Source: Clostridia bacterium (GTDB lineage: Bacteria; Bacillota; Clostridia; Oscillospirales; CAG-272). From it: a stretch of DNA of 12,095 nt. Each line of letters opens with the position of its first letter. Position 1 is the first letter of the stretch. A program made the translations under genes and the position numbers. The stretch is taken from NCBI GenBank assembly GCA_017386965.1, contig JAFOGE010000216.1:1-12095 (forward strand). Direction: 5' to 3'. Shown piece by piece: positions 1-6,800 of this stretch. Below the pieces are notes generated by a model. The model saw only the letters and a program-made list of their open reading frames with translations. It did not search any database and was not told the origin of the DNA.

Positions 1-696
1 CTGCTTGCGAACATTCTCCACAGTAAGCGCAAGTCCTGCCTCGTAGCAAAAGATGGTCTTATGCTCCGCACCGTGATACATAAAGGTGCGGCGGATGTCC
101 TTCATCAAGGAGATCAGGGCCATATAGGACACCAGAATGATGATCTTGAAAAGCCCCTCAAAGACTGACTTGATCAGCGAATTGAGCGCCGCGTTATCGG
201 TTTTCAGGATTCCAAAGGAGGAGATCCATGAGTAAAGCGCGGTCGGTGCCATGAAAAACAGAAGAACAGCCAATGCGACGGCAAGAACCACCGCAACGAC
301 CATCATGACCGTCATCGTCCATGCGGGGAGCTTTTCCTCCTGACTTTCCTTCTCCTCCGCTTGCTTTGCGGGGGCCTCTGCCTCACACTTCTTCTTTTTC
401 TTTGGACTTTCCTCGACCAGATCCTCCAATCCGGAAAGCTCCGCCGAGCGCATCAGGCATTTATATCCAAGCGTCATGGAGTCAATAAACCCAAACACGC
501 CTCGAATGATCGGCCAGCGGCAGATTGCCGGTCGCTTGGAGGTCTTGATCGGGACATCCTCAATCACGATCTCACCCTTCGTATTCCGCACTGCCATGGC
601 AGCACTTTTCGGTCCACGCATCATAATGCCCTCCATCAGGGCCTGACCCCCGATGGAGGTCTTGATGGCACACTCGTTTCTCTGTTCTTGCTTCAA
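1..696 (-). CDS. yqhQ: DUF1385 (YqhQ-family) membrane protein, C-terminus beyond window edge
   Basis: The gene reads leftward and is cut by the window start, so only the first 232 residues are visible. Two DUF1385 hallmarks are present: a GGQALMEGIMMRGP block near residues 16-29 and MYHGAEHKT at about 206-214, followed by the conserved CYEAGLALTVENVRKQ stretch at the edge. A hydrophobic segment lies around residues 118-142 and another around 175-195. Between the N-terminal domain and the first membrane segment is a charged, lysine/glutamate-rich insertion (about residues 93-122). The start is TTG at 694-696, chosen because AGGAAGGA (704-711) sits 7 bases upstream and no in-frame ATG occurs before the upstream stop. 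The biochemical role of the family is not established. It follows ispE on the same strand after a 105-base gap. Family assignment is firm; the exact start is slightly less so. Confidence 0.93.
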   Translation of the reverse strand, partial: MKQEQRNECAIKTSIGGQALMEGIMMRGPKSAAMAVRNTKGEIVIEDVPIKTSKRPAICRWPIIRGVFGFIDSMTLGYKCLMRSAELSGLEDLVEESPKKKKKCEAEAPAKQAEEKESQEEKLPAWTMTVMMVVAVVLAVALAVLLFFMAPTALYSWISSFGILKTDNAALNSLIKSVFEGLFKIIILVSYMALISLMKDIRRTFMYHGAEHKTIFCYEAGLALTVENVRKQ

Positions 697-703
697 ATCA
701 GAA

Positions 704-711
704 TCCTTCCT
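704..711 (-). promoter_or_regulatory. Ribosome binding site of the DUF1385 gene
   Basis: On the minus strand AGGAAGGA lies 7 bases before the TTG at 694-696. It decides the start, because the reading frame stays open further upstream with other TTG and GTG codons that lack such a site. Confidence 0.7.
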
Positions 712-756
712 TTCCCGACAGCGCGCTTCAACGGTCCACGCCACACTCAAATGGGT

Positions 757-797
757 ATTGTATCACTCATATATGAACCGCGTATGAACATTGGCAA
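757..797 (-). promoter_or_regulatory. Possible weak promoter for the DUF1385 gene
   Basis: In the gap between ispE and the DUF1385 gene the minus strand carries TTGCCA (797 to 792), an 18-base spacer and TATATG (773 to 768). An alternative is the extended -10 element TGATACAAT (765 to 757), which has no good -35 box. No terminator-like hairpin was seen in this gap, so read-through from ispE is also possible. Confidence 0.3.
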
Positions 798-801
798 AAA
801 T

Positions 802-1689
802 TCAACGGTAGGCCGGCCGAGGATAGCAAACGAAGGCATCCGCCCCCAGCTCCCGTGCCGCGGAGCAGGCCTGCTCCGCCTCCTGCACACTTGCAAAAAT
901 GCCGAATACGGAGGGACCGCTTCCGCTCATCATCGCGCGGAGCGCTCCGTTGGCAAGCATGGATTCCTTCAAAGCCGTCACCGCAGGCTTTTCGGCCGGA
1001 ACGACCTCCTCGAAAATGTTGTAAAACGCATTGAGATCGGGGGGCGTTACGCTGTTTTTCAGATCCGTAACGAGCTGCGTCAGCCGAGGATCCTCTTCCT
1101 TTTGAACGGAAAAATCAGCGTTCATCTCATCCAGCCTTCCGTACGCCCAGGGAGTGGAAACACCCTCCCCCATGCAGGCAACCACCATAGGGCAGTCCCC
1201 CATAGAGGGAAGCGGCTCAAGCGCCTCGCCGATCCCACTGACGCGGGCACATCCGCCTAAGATACAGAACGGAATATCCGCGCCCAACTCTGCTCCAAGA
1301 GCACACAGCTCCTCAAGAGAAAGCGGAGATCCGAGCAACACGTTCAACCCGCGCAGAACCGCCGCGGCGTCCGCACTGCCTCCCGCAAGCCCGGCGGCCA
1401 TGGGAATATGCTTTTCCAGGATGATCAAGACCTCGCCGCTTCGCTCAGCACGCGCCAAGAGCTTCTCGGCGGCACGCCAGGCAAGGTTGCGGCAATCGGT
1501 CGGCATAGCATCATTCCCGGAGGCACGCATCTGAATGGAGGTGTGAATAGAGGGACGGTATTCCAACGTTACAAGGTCACAAAGCGAAACCGTTTGCATC
1601 AGGCTTTGAATATTGTGATATCCGTTTTCCCTTTTGGAAACAACATCCAGATAAAGATTGATCTTCGCATTGGCGCGTTCGGTTCTCAT
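802..1689 (-). CDS. ispE: 4-diphosphocytidyl-2-C-methyl-D-erythritol kinase
   Basis: IspE phosphorylates the 2-hydroxyl of CDP-methylerythritol with ATP in the cytosolic non-mevalonate (MEP) pathway to isoprenoids. The 295-residue protein has the family's usual length and GHMP-kinase layout. An N-terminal AKINLYLDV stretch (residues 8-16) carries the conserved lysine. A glycine-rich ATP loop, PMAAGLAGGSADAAA, lies at 96-110. GADIPF at 136-141 carries the likely catalytic aspartate (D138), and the C-terminal GHMP motif MSGSGPSVFGIF is at 253-264. The ATG at 1687-1689 is preceded by AGGAG at 8 bases. It is the first gene of the leftward unit, transcribed from a strong promoter in the divergent region at 1690-1879. 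No key residue is missing. Confidence 0.97.
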   Translation of the reverse strand: MRTERANAKINLYLDVVSKRENGYHNIQSLMQTVSLCDLVTLEYRPSIHTSIQMRASGNDAMPTDCRNLAWRAAEKLLARAERSGEVLIILEKHIPMAAGLAGGSADAAAVLRGLNVLLGSPLSLEELCALGAELGADIPFCILGGCARVSGIGEALEPLPSMGDCPMVVACMGEGVSTPWAYGRLDEMNADFSVQKEEDPRLTQLVTDLKNSVTPPDLNAFYNIFEEVVPAEKPAVTALKESMLANGALRAMMSGSGPSVFGIFASVQEAEQACSAARELGADAFVCYPRPAYR

Positions 1690-1722
1690 AGAGCATTCTC
1701 CTCATTCTCGGTTCTTTTTTCC

Positions 1723-1751
1723 ATTGTAACACATTTTTCAAAAAAATGCAA
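1723..1751 (-). promoter_or_regulatory. Sigma-A promoter of ispE
   Basis: On the minus strand TTGCAT (1751 to 1746) and TACAAT (1728 to 1723) are separated by exactly 17 bases. The -10 box is extended by TGT. The expected start point is near 1716, giving a leader of about 27 bases before the ispE ATG. The -35 box overlaps the left arm of the inverted repeat at 1747-1783. Confidence 0.8.
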
Positions 1752-1783
1752 GAATTCTTCGTAAAGAAAGCAAAATTCTTGCA
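1747..1783. repeat. Perfect 10+10 bp inverted repeat between divergent promoters (candidate operator)
   Basis: The arms TGCAAGAATT (1747-1756) and AATTCTTGCA (1774-1783) are perfect reverse complements around a 17-base centre. A nested perfect palindrome AAGAATTCTT occupies 1750-1759. The left arm covers five bases of the ispE -35 box, and the right arm ends 7 bases before the -35 box of the rightward promoter. Both predicted start points lie outside it, so neither transcript should contain it; that favours a DNA-level protein-binding site over an RNA hairpin. The regulator is unknown. Confidence 0.55.
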
Positions 1784-1790
1784 AAGCCTC

Positions 1791-1819
1791 TTGACGAAAT
1801 CCTAAAAATAGTTTAGAAT
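1791..1819 (+). promoter_or_regulatory. Sigma-A promoter of the rightward gene run
   Basis: TTGACG (1791-1796) and TAGAAT (1814-1819) are spaced by exactly 17 bases. The expected start is near 1826, leaving a leader of about 54 bases before the ATG at 1880. TATAAT occurs at 1819-1824, but its 22-base distance from TTGACG makes it the less likely -10 box. This is the only clear promoter seen upstream of the six genes at 1880-9855. Confidence 0.75.
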
Positions 1820-1879
1820 ATAATAAATAATTATGCTTTATTTGGCATCATCTCCCCTCGCAACGGAAAGGAACAACCC

Positions 1880-3412
1880 ATGGAAGAGAAACGAACCCTT
1901 GAAAAAAAATACGGTGTGGCGATCCTCGTATATATTGCGCTGATCCTTGCCCTGCTCTTTGCCGCAAATACAGAAGCAATCAACGGCTGGCTCTTGAGTG
2001 TTCTTAAGATCTTCCGCCCGGTGATCAACGGTCTGATCATTGCCTACCTGTGCAATCCGATCTTCCGCTTTTTTGAGCGTTGCGTTTTCGCCTTTTTGCA
2101 TTCCATTAAGATCCGCCGCATTCTTTCCCTTCTGCTCGCTTTTTTGACCATGGCGGCCCTCATCGCGCTATTTCTCCTGTTGCTGCTCCCGCAGCTGATC
2201 AGCAGCTTTTCGGACCTTGCAAACAATTTCAACTCCTATGCCAGCATCGCAATAGAAGAGGCGAATATCCAAATTACGCATCTAAACGGTCTGGTCGAGA
2301 GAATCACAGGAAAAGCGAGCTTCTTTGGTCTTTTCGATGAGAGTAGCCTGCGCGATACGGTTTCCGCCTTCCTCGGTGAGGACGCAGACACTGTGATGGA
2401 TTACATCATTCAAAATATCGATTTTGACGGTATCGTCACAAAGGTCAGCGACTTTTTCGCAATCATCACCGATTTTATCTTCGGAATTTTCGTATCGATC
2501 TACCTGCTCAGCTCCAAGGAAAAGCGTTCCGCGCAGCTCCGCAAATTCCGGCATGCACTCCTCGGCGAGAAGTTCAATGCCTATCTGCTGCGCTTCGTAA
2601 GCATCACAAACGATTCCCTCGGAAAATACCTTCGTGGAAAAGCACTGGCTTCCGTCCTTCTCGGGATTCTCTATTACATAATCCTTTCCGTTCTCAAGGC
2701 CCCCTATGCGATTCTGATCGCAACGATCATGTCCGTTATGAATATGATTCCCCTGTTCGGTCCGATCATCGGGTTCCTTCTTTCGGCTTTCATCATGCTG
2801 CTGGCATCTCCCAGCAAGGTGATCCCTTTCCTGCTCCTGACTCTGATCCTGCAGCAGTTGGATATGAACATCCTCAGCCCGAAGATCCTGGGCACCAATC
2901 TGGGGATCAGTCCCCTTTGCGTGATGATTGCCATCTCCATTATGGGCTCTCTTTGGGGACTGACGGGAATGATCCTCGGCGTTCCGATCTTTGCCGCGAT
3001 TCTGGAATTCACTGAGCAGGCCGTAATGGAGCGGTTGCAGGCAAGGGGACTCCCCTCACGGCTTGGAAACTACTATGCCCCAGACTCTATGATGGCTCCC
3101 GCCCAGCAGGTATACAACAGCTCCACCCGTCTGATGCGCGCCTATGAAAAGCGAATGATCCGCTTACGGAAGAAGATCCGTCTGGAGGGTGAGGAGAACC
3201 TGACACGCAAAGAACGCTCTTTGCAAAGAGTGCACCGCATTCTGAACAAGGTCGGCTTAAAGCTGCCCGAATCCCCCGAAGCCTACGTACAGTTTGTAGC
3301 GGAGGAGATTGCCGCCGAGGCCGCAAAACAATCTAACGCAGACTACCGCGATCTGCACAAAACCGACTGCACCGATACCGCCGAGAATGCCTCCGGCAGT
3401 ACGAACGCTTGA
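1880..3412 (+). CDS. AI-2E family transporter (DUF20), first of a tandem pair
   Basis: This is a polytopic inner-membrane protein of the AI-2E transporter family (TqsA/PerM/YdbI relatives; PF01594). Family members have been linked to export of autoinducer-2 or to Na+(Li+)/H+ antiport, so the substrate cannot be stated here. Two N-terminal hydrophobic segments (about residues 12-30 and 41-58) are followed by a pair around 80-105. A hydrophilic middle region leads to the C-terminal membrane block with the family signatures IPLFGPIIGF (290-299), QQLDMNILSPKILG (325-338) and GMILGVPIFA (363-372). After about residue 385 comes a soluble tail of roughly 125 residues, basic and then rich in Ala/Thr/Ser, which most family members (near 350 residues) lack. 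GGAAAGGA lies upstream of the ATG. It is the first gene of the run and is followed after 18 bases by a paralogue. Confidence 0.93.
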   Translation: MEEKRTLEKKYGVAILVYIALILALLFAANTEAINGWLLSVLKIFRPVINGLIIAYLCNPIFRFFERCVFAFLHSIKIRRILSLLLAFLTMAALIALFLLLLLPQLISSFSDLANNFNSYASIAIEEANIQITHLNGLVERITGKASFFGLFDESSLRDTVSAFLGEDADTVMDYIIQNIDFDGIVTKVSDFFAIITDFIFGIFVSIYLLSSKEKRSAQLRKFRHALLGEKFNAYLLRFVSITNDSLGKYLRGKALASVLLGILYYIILSVLKAPYAILIATIMSVMNMIPLFGPIIGFLLSAFIMLLASPSKVIPFLLLTLILQQLDMNILSPKILGTNLGISPLCVMIAISIMGSLWGLTGMILGVPIFAAILEFTEQAVMERLQARGLPSRLGNYYAPDSMMAPAQQVYNSSTRLMRAYEKRMIRLRKKIRLEGEENLTRKERSLQRVHRILNKVGLKLPESPEAYVQFVAEEIAAEAAKQSNADYRDLHKTDCTDTAENASGSTNA

Positions 3413-3414
3413 TT

Positions 3415-3424
3415 GGGAAAGGAG
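3415..3424 (+). promoter_or_regulatory. Ribosome binding site fixing the start of the second AI-2E gene
   Basis: GGGAAAGGAG lies 6 bases before the ATG at 3431. An in-frame TTG at 3413 would place the start upstream of, and overlapping, this site, so ATG 3431 is preferred. Confidence 0.8.
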
Positions 3425-3430
3425 AATCGT

Positions 3431-4924
3431 ATGGAACAAAAGAAAAAACGCTTCCTGTATCCCCTTCTCATCTTTTTGGCAGTCGCTTTTCTCCTTCTGA
3501 TCGTCATTCTCAACGAGCGGGCATTGAACACCTGGCTCGATAGCATGTTCGCCCTTCTTCGCCCCGTTTTGATCGGTCTGATCCTTGCCTACCTTGCCAA
3601 TCCGATCTTCCGCTTCTTTGAGCGAAAGGCCTTTGTAAAGGTAAAGCCTGCCTCATTGCGCAGATTCTTCTCCTTGCTCCTGACCTATATCGTGATCTGT
3701 GCAATCCTTTTTGTCCTCGTTATGCTGATTCTCCCGCAGCTGATTGAGAGCATCGGCGGCTTCGTGCGTGATTACAACGAGTATCTGAAGACGGCGGTAG
3801 ATGCCATCAACAACATGATCTTTCAAATCAACACCGCTCTGCCGGAAAATGCAACCGGTATGGGGTACATTCCCTATCTGCGGCTGGACGAGATCATAGA
3901 GGCGCTCCACAATTACGTCGCCTCCCTGGATCTGACGATGGACAAGATCGCATCCTACTTCTCCCCCGAGATGATCGGCTCTTTTATAACCATTGCCGGC
4001 GGAATCATCAGCCTGCTCGGCGACACGATCATCGGAATCTTCATCTCCGTTTATCTGCTCCATCAGAAGGAAAAATTCTATGCGCAGATCATGCGGCTTC
4101 GCCGGGCATTGTTTTCCGAGCGCTTCAACACCGCTCTGACCCGCATCCTTACCACGGCAGATCGCTCCTTCGGTTCCTTTATCAAGGGCAAGATCGCAGA
4201 CTCGTCCATCGTCGGGCTCCTCGTCTATATCGCTCTATCCCTTTTGCAAGTGCCGAATGCCCTCCTGATTGCCGTGATCATCGGAATTACGGACATCGTT
4301 CCCATCATCGGTCCCTTCGTCGGTGTCCTCCCCTCCGCCGTGATCATTCTGCTTACCGAGCCCACCAAGCTGATCCCCTTCCTGATCTGCATTCTCATCA
4401 TCCAACAGATCGACGGCAATATCATAGCGCCCAAGATCTTGGGAGAAAATACGGGTGTCAGTTCCCTTTGCGTTATGATTGCCATCACTGTGATGGGCGC
4501 GATCTGGGGACTGGCGGGAATGGTGATCGGCGTTCCGCTCTTTGCAACGGTCAGTGAGCTGTTCAGCTCCTATCTTGACAAGCGACTCGAGAAGCGTGGC
4601 CTTCCCTCGGGAACCGCATACTATTCGGAGGAAGACCTTCCTATGGAGGAATCTACTGCCGAAAAGCCTTTGACCAGGCTCTACAAAAAAATGCGCCGCA
4701 TCCGAAGCAATACCGCGGACGGCGGGCGCGGAGATCTGACCGACTCCGAAAAGAATCTTCTGGAGATCTATGCCTCCGCAAAGCGGCACAGGATCTTTCT
4801 GGAGGACAATGAAGAAAATCTGGCACATTTTGCCGCAGACCGTGCTTCGCGTTCTGCCGCGGCAACCAATACCGCAGCAGTGTCCTCGACAACAGAGGAG
4901 TCCCCTCATACCCCGCAGAGCTGA
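3431..4924 (+). CDS. AI-2E family transporter (DUF20), second of a tandem pair
   Basis: This 497-residue paralogue of the preceding protein aligns with it almost without gaps from about residue 210 to 395. It has the same membrane plan: hydrophobic segments near 10-28, 40-58 and 80-105, then a C-terminal membrane block. The signatures are DIVPIIGPFVGVLPS (288-302), QQIDGNIIAPKILGENTG (325-342) and GMVIGVPLFA (363-372). The two copies differ most in the hydrophilic middle (about 115-190) and in the tail. The tail (about 390-497) keeps a recognisable counterpart of the upstream copy's tail, then ends in an Ala/Thr/Ser-rich stretch. The gene begins 18 bases after the previous stop and ends 30 bases before htpG, so cotranscription is likely. 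Two different subunits or two substrates are both possible. Confidence 0.93.
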   Translation: MEQKKKRFLYPLLIFLAVAFLLLIVILNERALNTWLDSMFALLRPVLIGLILAYLANPIFRFFERKAFVKVKPASLRRFFSLLLTYIVICAILFVLVMLILPQLIESIGGFVRDYNEYLKTAVDAINNMIFQINTALPENATGMGYIPYLRLDEIIEALHNYVASLDLTMDKIASYFSPEMIGSFITIAGGIISLLGDTIIGIFISVYLLHQKEKFYAQIMRLRRALFSERFNTALTRILTTADRSFGSFIKGKIADSSIVGLLVYIALSLLQVPNALLIAVIIGITDIVPIIGPFVGVLPSAVIILLTEPTKLIPFLICILIIQQIDGNIIAPKILGENTGVSSLCVMIAITVMGAIWGLAGMVIGVPLFATVSELFSSYLDKRLEKRGLPSGTAYYSEEDLPMEESTAEKPLTRLYKKMRRIRSNTADGGRGDLTDSEKNLLEIYASAKRHRIFLEDNEENLAHFAADRASRSAAATNTAAVSSTTEESPHTPQS

Positions 4925-4954
4925 TCCTGCACATTACCCAAAGGAGGTCCCATT

Positions 4955-6793
4955 ATGGAACAACAAATCAAAAAGGGAGGCATCTCGGTACAGACCGAGC
5001 ATATCTTCCCCGTTATTAAAAAATGGCTTTATTCGGAAAAGGATATCTTCCTGCGTGAGATCGTTTCCAACGCCTCGGATGCAGTGACCAAGCTTCGGCG
5101 TCTGGCATCTCTTGGACAGTACGACAACGGTGACGAGGTCTATCGCATTGACGTCATCCTTGACAAAACAGCAAAAACGCTGACCGTTTCGGATAACGGA
5201 ATTGGCATGACGGAGGAGGAGCTGGATCGCTATATCTGCCAGATCGCTCTCTCAGGTGCTCTCGAATTTGTAGAAAAGTATGAGGGAGAAAACACCAATA
5301 ACGGCATTATCGGTCATTTTGGACTCGGATTCTATTCCTCCTTCATGGTCAGCGACTCCGTGGAGCTGATCACGAAATCCTACACAGGCACCCCCGCGGT
5401 GCGCTGGGTCTGCGGTGCAGACGGAAATTACGAAACCTCACCCGCCGAGCGTAAGGAGCATGGTACCAGTGTGATCATGCATATCTCTGAGGAGGAAGCT
5501 GCATACCTGGAAAAATACAAGATCGAGGAGGTCTTGGAAAAATACTGCGCCTTTATGCCCGTGGAGATCTTCTTCCACGTTGCGGATGAAGAGGACACCG
5601 AAAAGAAGGATCCGGAGGAGCCGAAGCCTATCAACGATACCACTCCTCTCTGGCAAAAGAATCCCTCCGAATGCACGCCCGAGGAATACAAGGAATTCTA
5701 TCGCAAGGTGTTTCATGACTTCCGCGAGCCGCTCTTCTGGATCCATGTCAACGCAGACTATCCGCTGAATTTCCGCGGCATTCTCTATTTCCCCAAGCTG
5801 ACCAACGAATATGAATCCATCGAGGGACAGGTCAAGCTCTATTACAATCAGGTCTTTGTGGCGGATAATATCAAGGAGGTCATTCCCGAGTATCTGCTGA
5901 TGCTCAAGGGTGTTTTGGATTGTCCGGAGCTGCCCTTGAACGTTTCCAGAAGCTATCTGCAAAACAACACCTACGTTTCCAAGGTCTCCGCGCACATCGT
6001 CAAGAAGGTCGCTGACAAGCTCAACAGCCTTTGCAACACCGCGCGTGAGGAGTACGAGAAGGTATGGAATGACATCCGCACCTTCGTGGAATACGCTTGC
6101 ATGCGTGACCGCAAATTCTACGATCGCGTAAAGGATTCCCTGCTGCTGGAGCTGACGGACAGAAGCTTTACCACTGCTGCAACCTACTTGGAGAACGCGA
6201 AGGGAACGCACGAAAACACCGTCTATTATACCTCCGATAAGGCTGCGCAGGCACAATATATCTCAATGTTTGAGGCACAGGGAATGCAGGTTGCCGTCTT
6301 TGACAAGCAGCTTGACGTACAGTTCCTCTCGATTCTGGAAACCTACAATACCGACGTCAAATACGTTCGTATCGACGCGGACGTAGCCGATGCCCTCAAG
6401 AGCGATGAGGCGGTCGCGGAGGACAAGACGTTGGCAGATCTCTTCCGCAAGGTCGCGGGAGATGAAAAGCTCACCGTTTCCTTCGCCGCCTTAAAGGATG
6501 CATCCGTACCCGTCCTATTGACCATCTCGGAGGACTCCCGCCGCATGGAGGAAATGATGAGGATGTACGCCATGAGCGGGATGAACCTCGGTATGAATTA
6601 TCCCACCGAGGCAACGCTGACGGTCAATACCATCTCGCCTCTGATCCAACGTCTTTCCTCGATGGAAAGCGAGAAGCAGGAAAAGGCAGCTGCCTACCTC
6701 TATCGACTGGCACTGCTCTCCCAAAGAAAGCTGACCGCCGAGGAGCTGCAGCGCTTCCTCTCGGATAGCTACGGCATTCTGGAAATGCTCTGA
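4955..6793 (+). CDS. htpG: Molecular chaperone HtpG (bacterial Hsp90)
   Basis: HtpG is a cytosolic ATP-driven dimeric chaperone that remodels client proteins. At 612 residues it is full length. The N-terminal GHKL ATPase domain shows FLREIVSNASDA (residues 32-43, with catalytic E35 and N39), DNGIGM (80-85) and GHFGLGFYSSF (120-130). The middle domain carries LPLNVSRSYLQNN (327-338), with R332 at the place of the catalytic-loop arginine. The C-terminal dimerisation domain ends with NTISPLIQRL. The lid segment reads CQIALSGALEF (95-105) where well-studied Hsp90s have an IAKSGT-type sequence, so the lid lysine and threonine are replaced. AAGGAGG (4941-4947) lies 7 bases before the ATG. No CIRCE-like repeat or separate promoter was seen upstream, so it is probably expressed with the permease genes. 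Confidence 0.97.
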   Translation: MEQQIKKGGISVQTEHIFPVIKKWLYSEKDIFLREIVSNASDAVTKLRRLASLGQYDNGDEVYRIDVILDKTAKTLTVSDNGIGMTEEELDRYICQIALSGALEFVEKYEGENTNNGIIGHFGLGFYSSFMVSDSVELITKSYTGTPAVRWVCGADGNYETSPAERKEHGTSVIMHISEEEAAYLEKYKIEEVLEKYCAFMPVEIFFHVADEEDTEKKDPEEPKPINDTTPLWQKNPSECTPEEYKEFYRKVFHDFREPLFWIHVNADYPLNFRGILYFPKLTNEYESIEGQVKLYYNQVFVADNIKEVIPEYLLMLKGVLDCPELPLNVSRSYLQNNTYVSKVSAHIVKKVADKLNSLCNTAREEYEKVWNDIRTFVEYACMRDRKFYDRVKDSLLLELTDRSFTTAATYLENAKGTHENTVYYTSDKAAQAQYISMFEAQGMQVAVFDKQLDVQFLSILETYNTDVKYVRIDADVADALKSDEAVAEDKTLADLFRKVAGDEKLTVSFAALKDASVPVLLTISEDSRRMEEMMRMYAMSGMNLGMNYPTEATLTVNTISPLIQRLSSMESEKQEKAAAYLYRLALLSQRKLTAEELQRFLSDSYGILEML

Positions 6794-6800
6794 TCCCCCT

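Noticed and set aside
361..1260. Long open frame of 299 codons on the plus strand
   Set aside because: It lies antisense to the DUF1385 gene and ispE, its product has no recognisable domain and is rich in Arg/His as expected for an antisense shadow, and it lacks a ribosome binding site.
1819..1824. TATAAT as the -10 box of the rightward promoter
   Set aside because: It is 22 bases from TTGACG, too far for sigma-A. TAGAAT at 1814-1819 gives the exact 17-base spacing.
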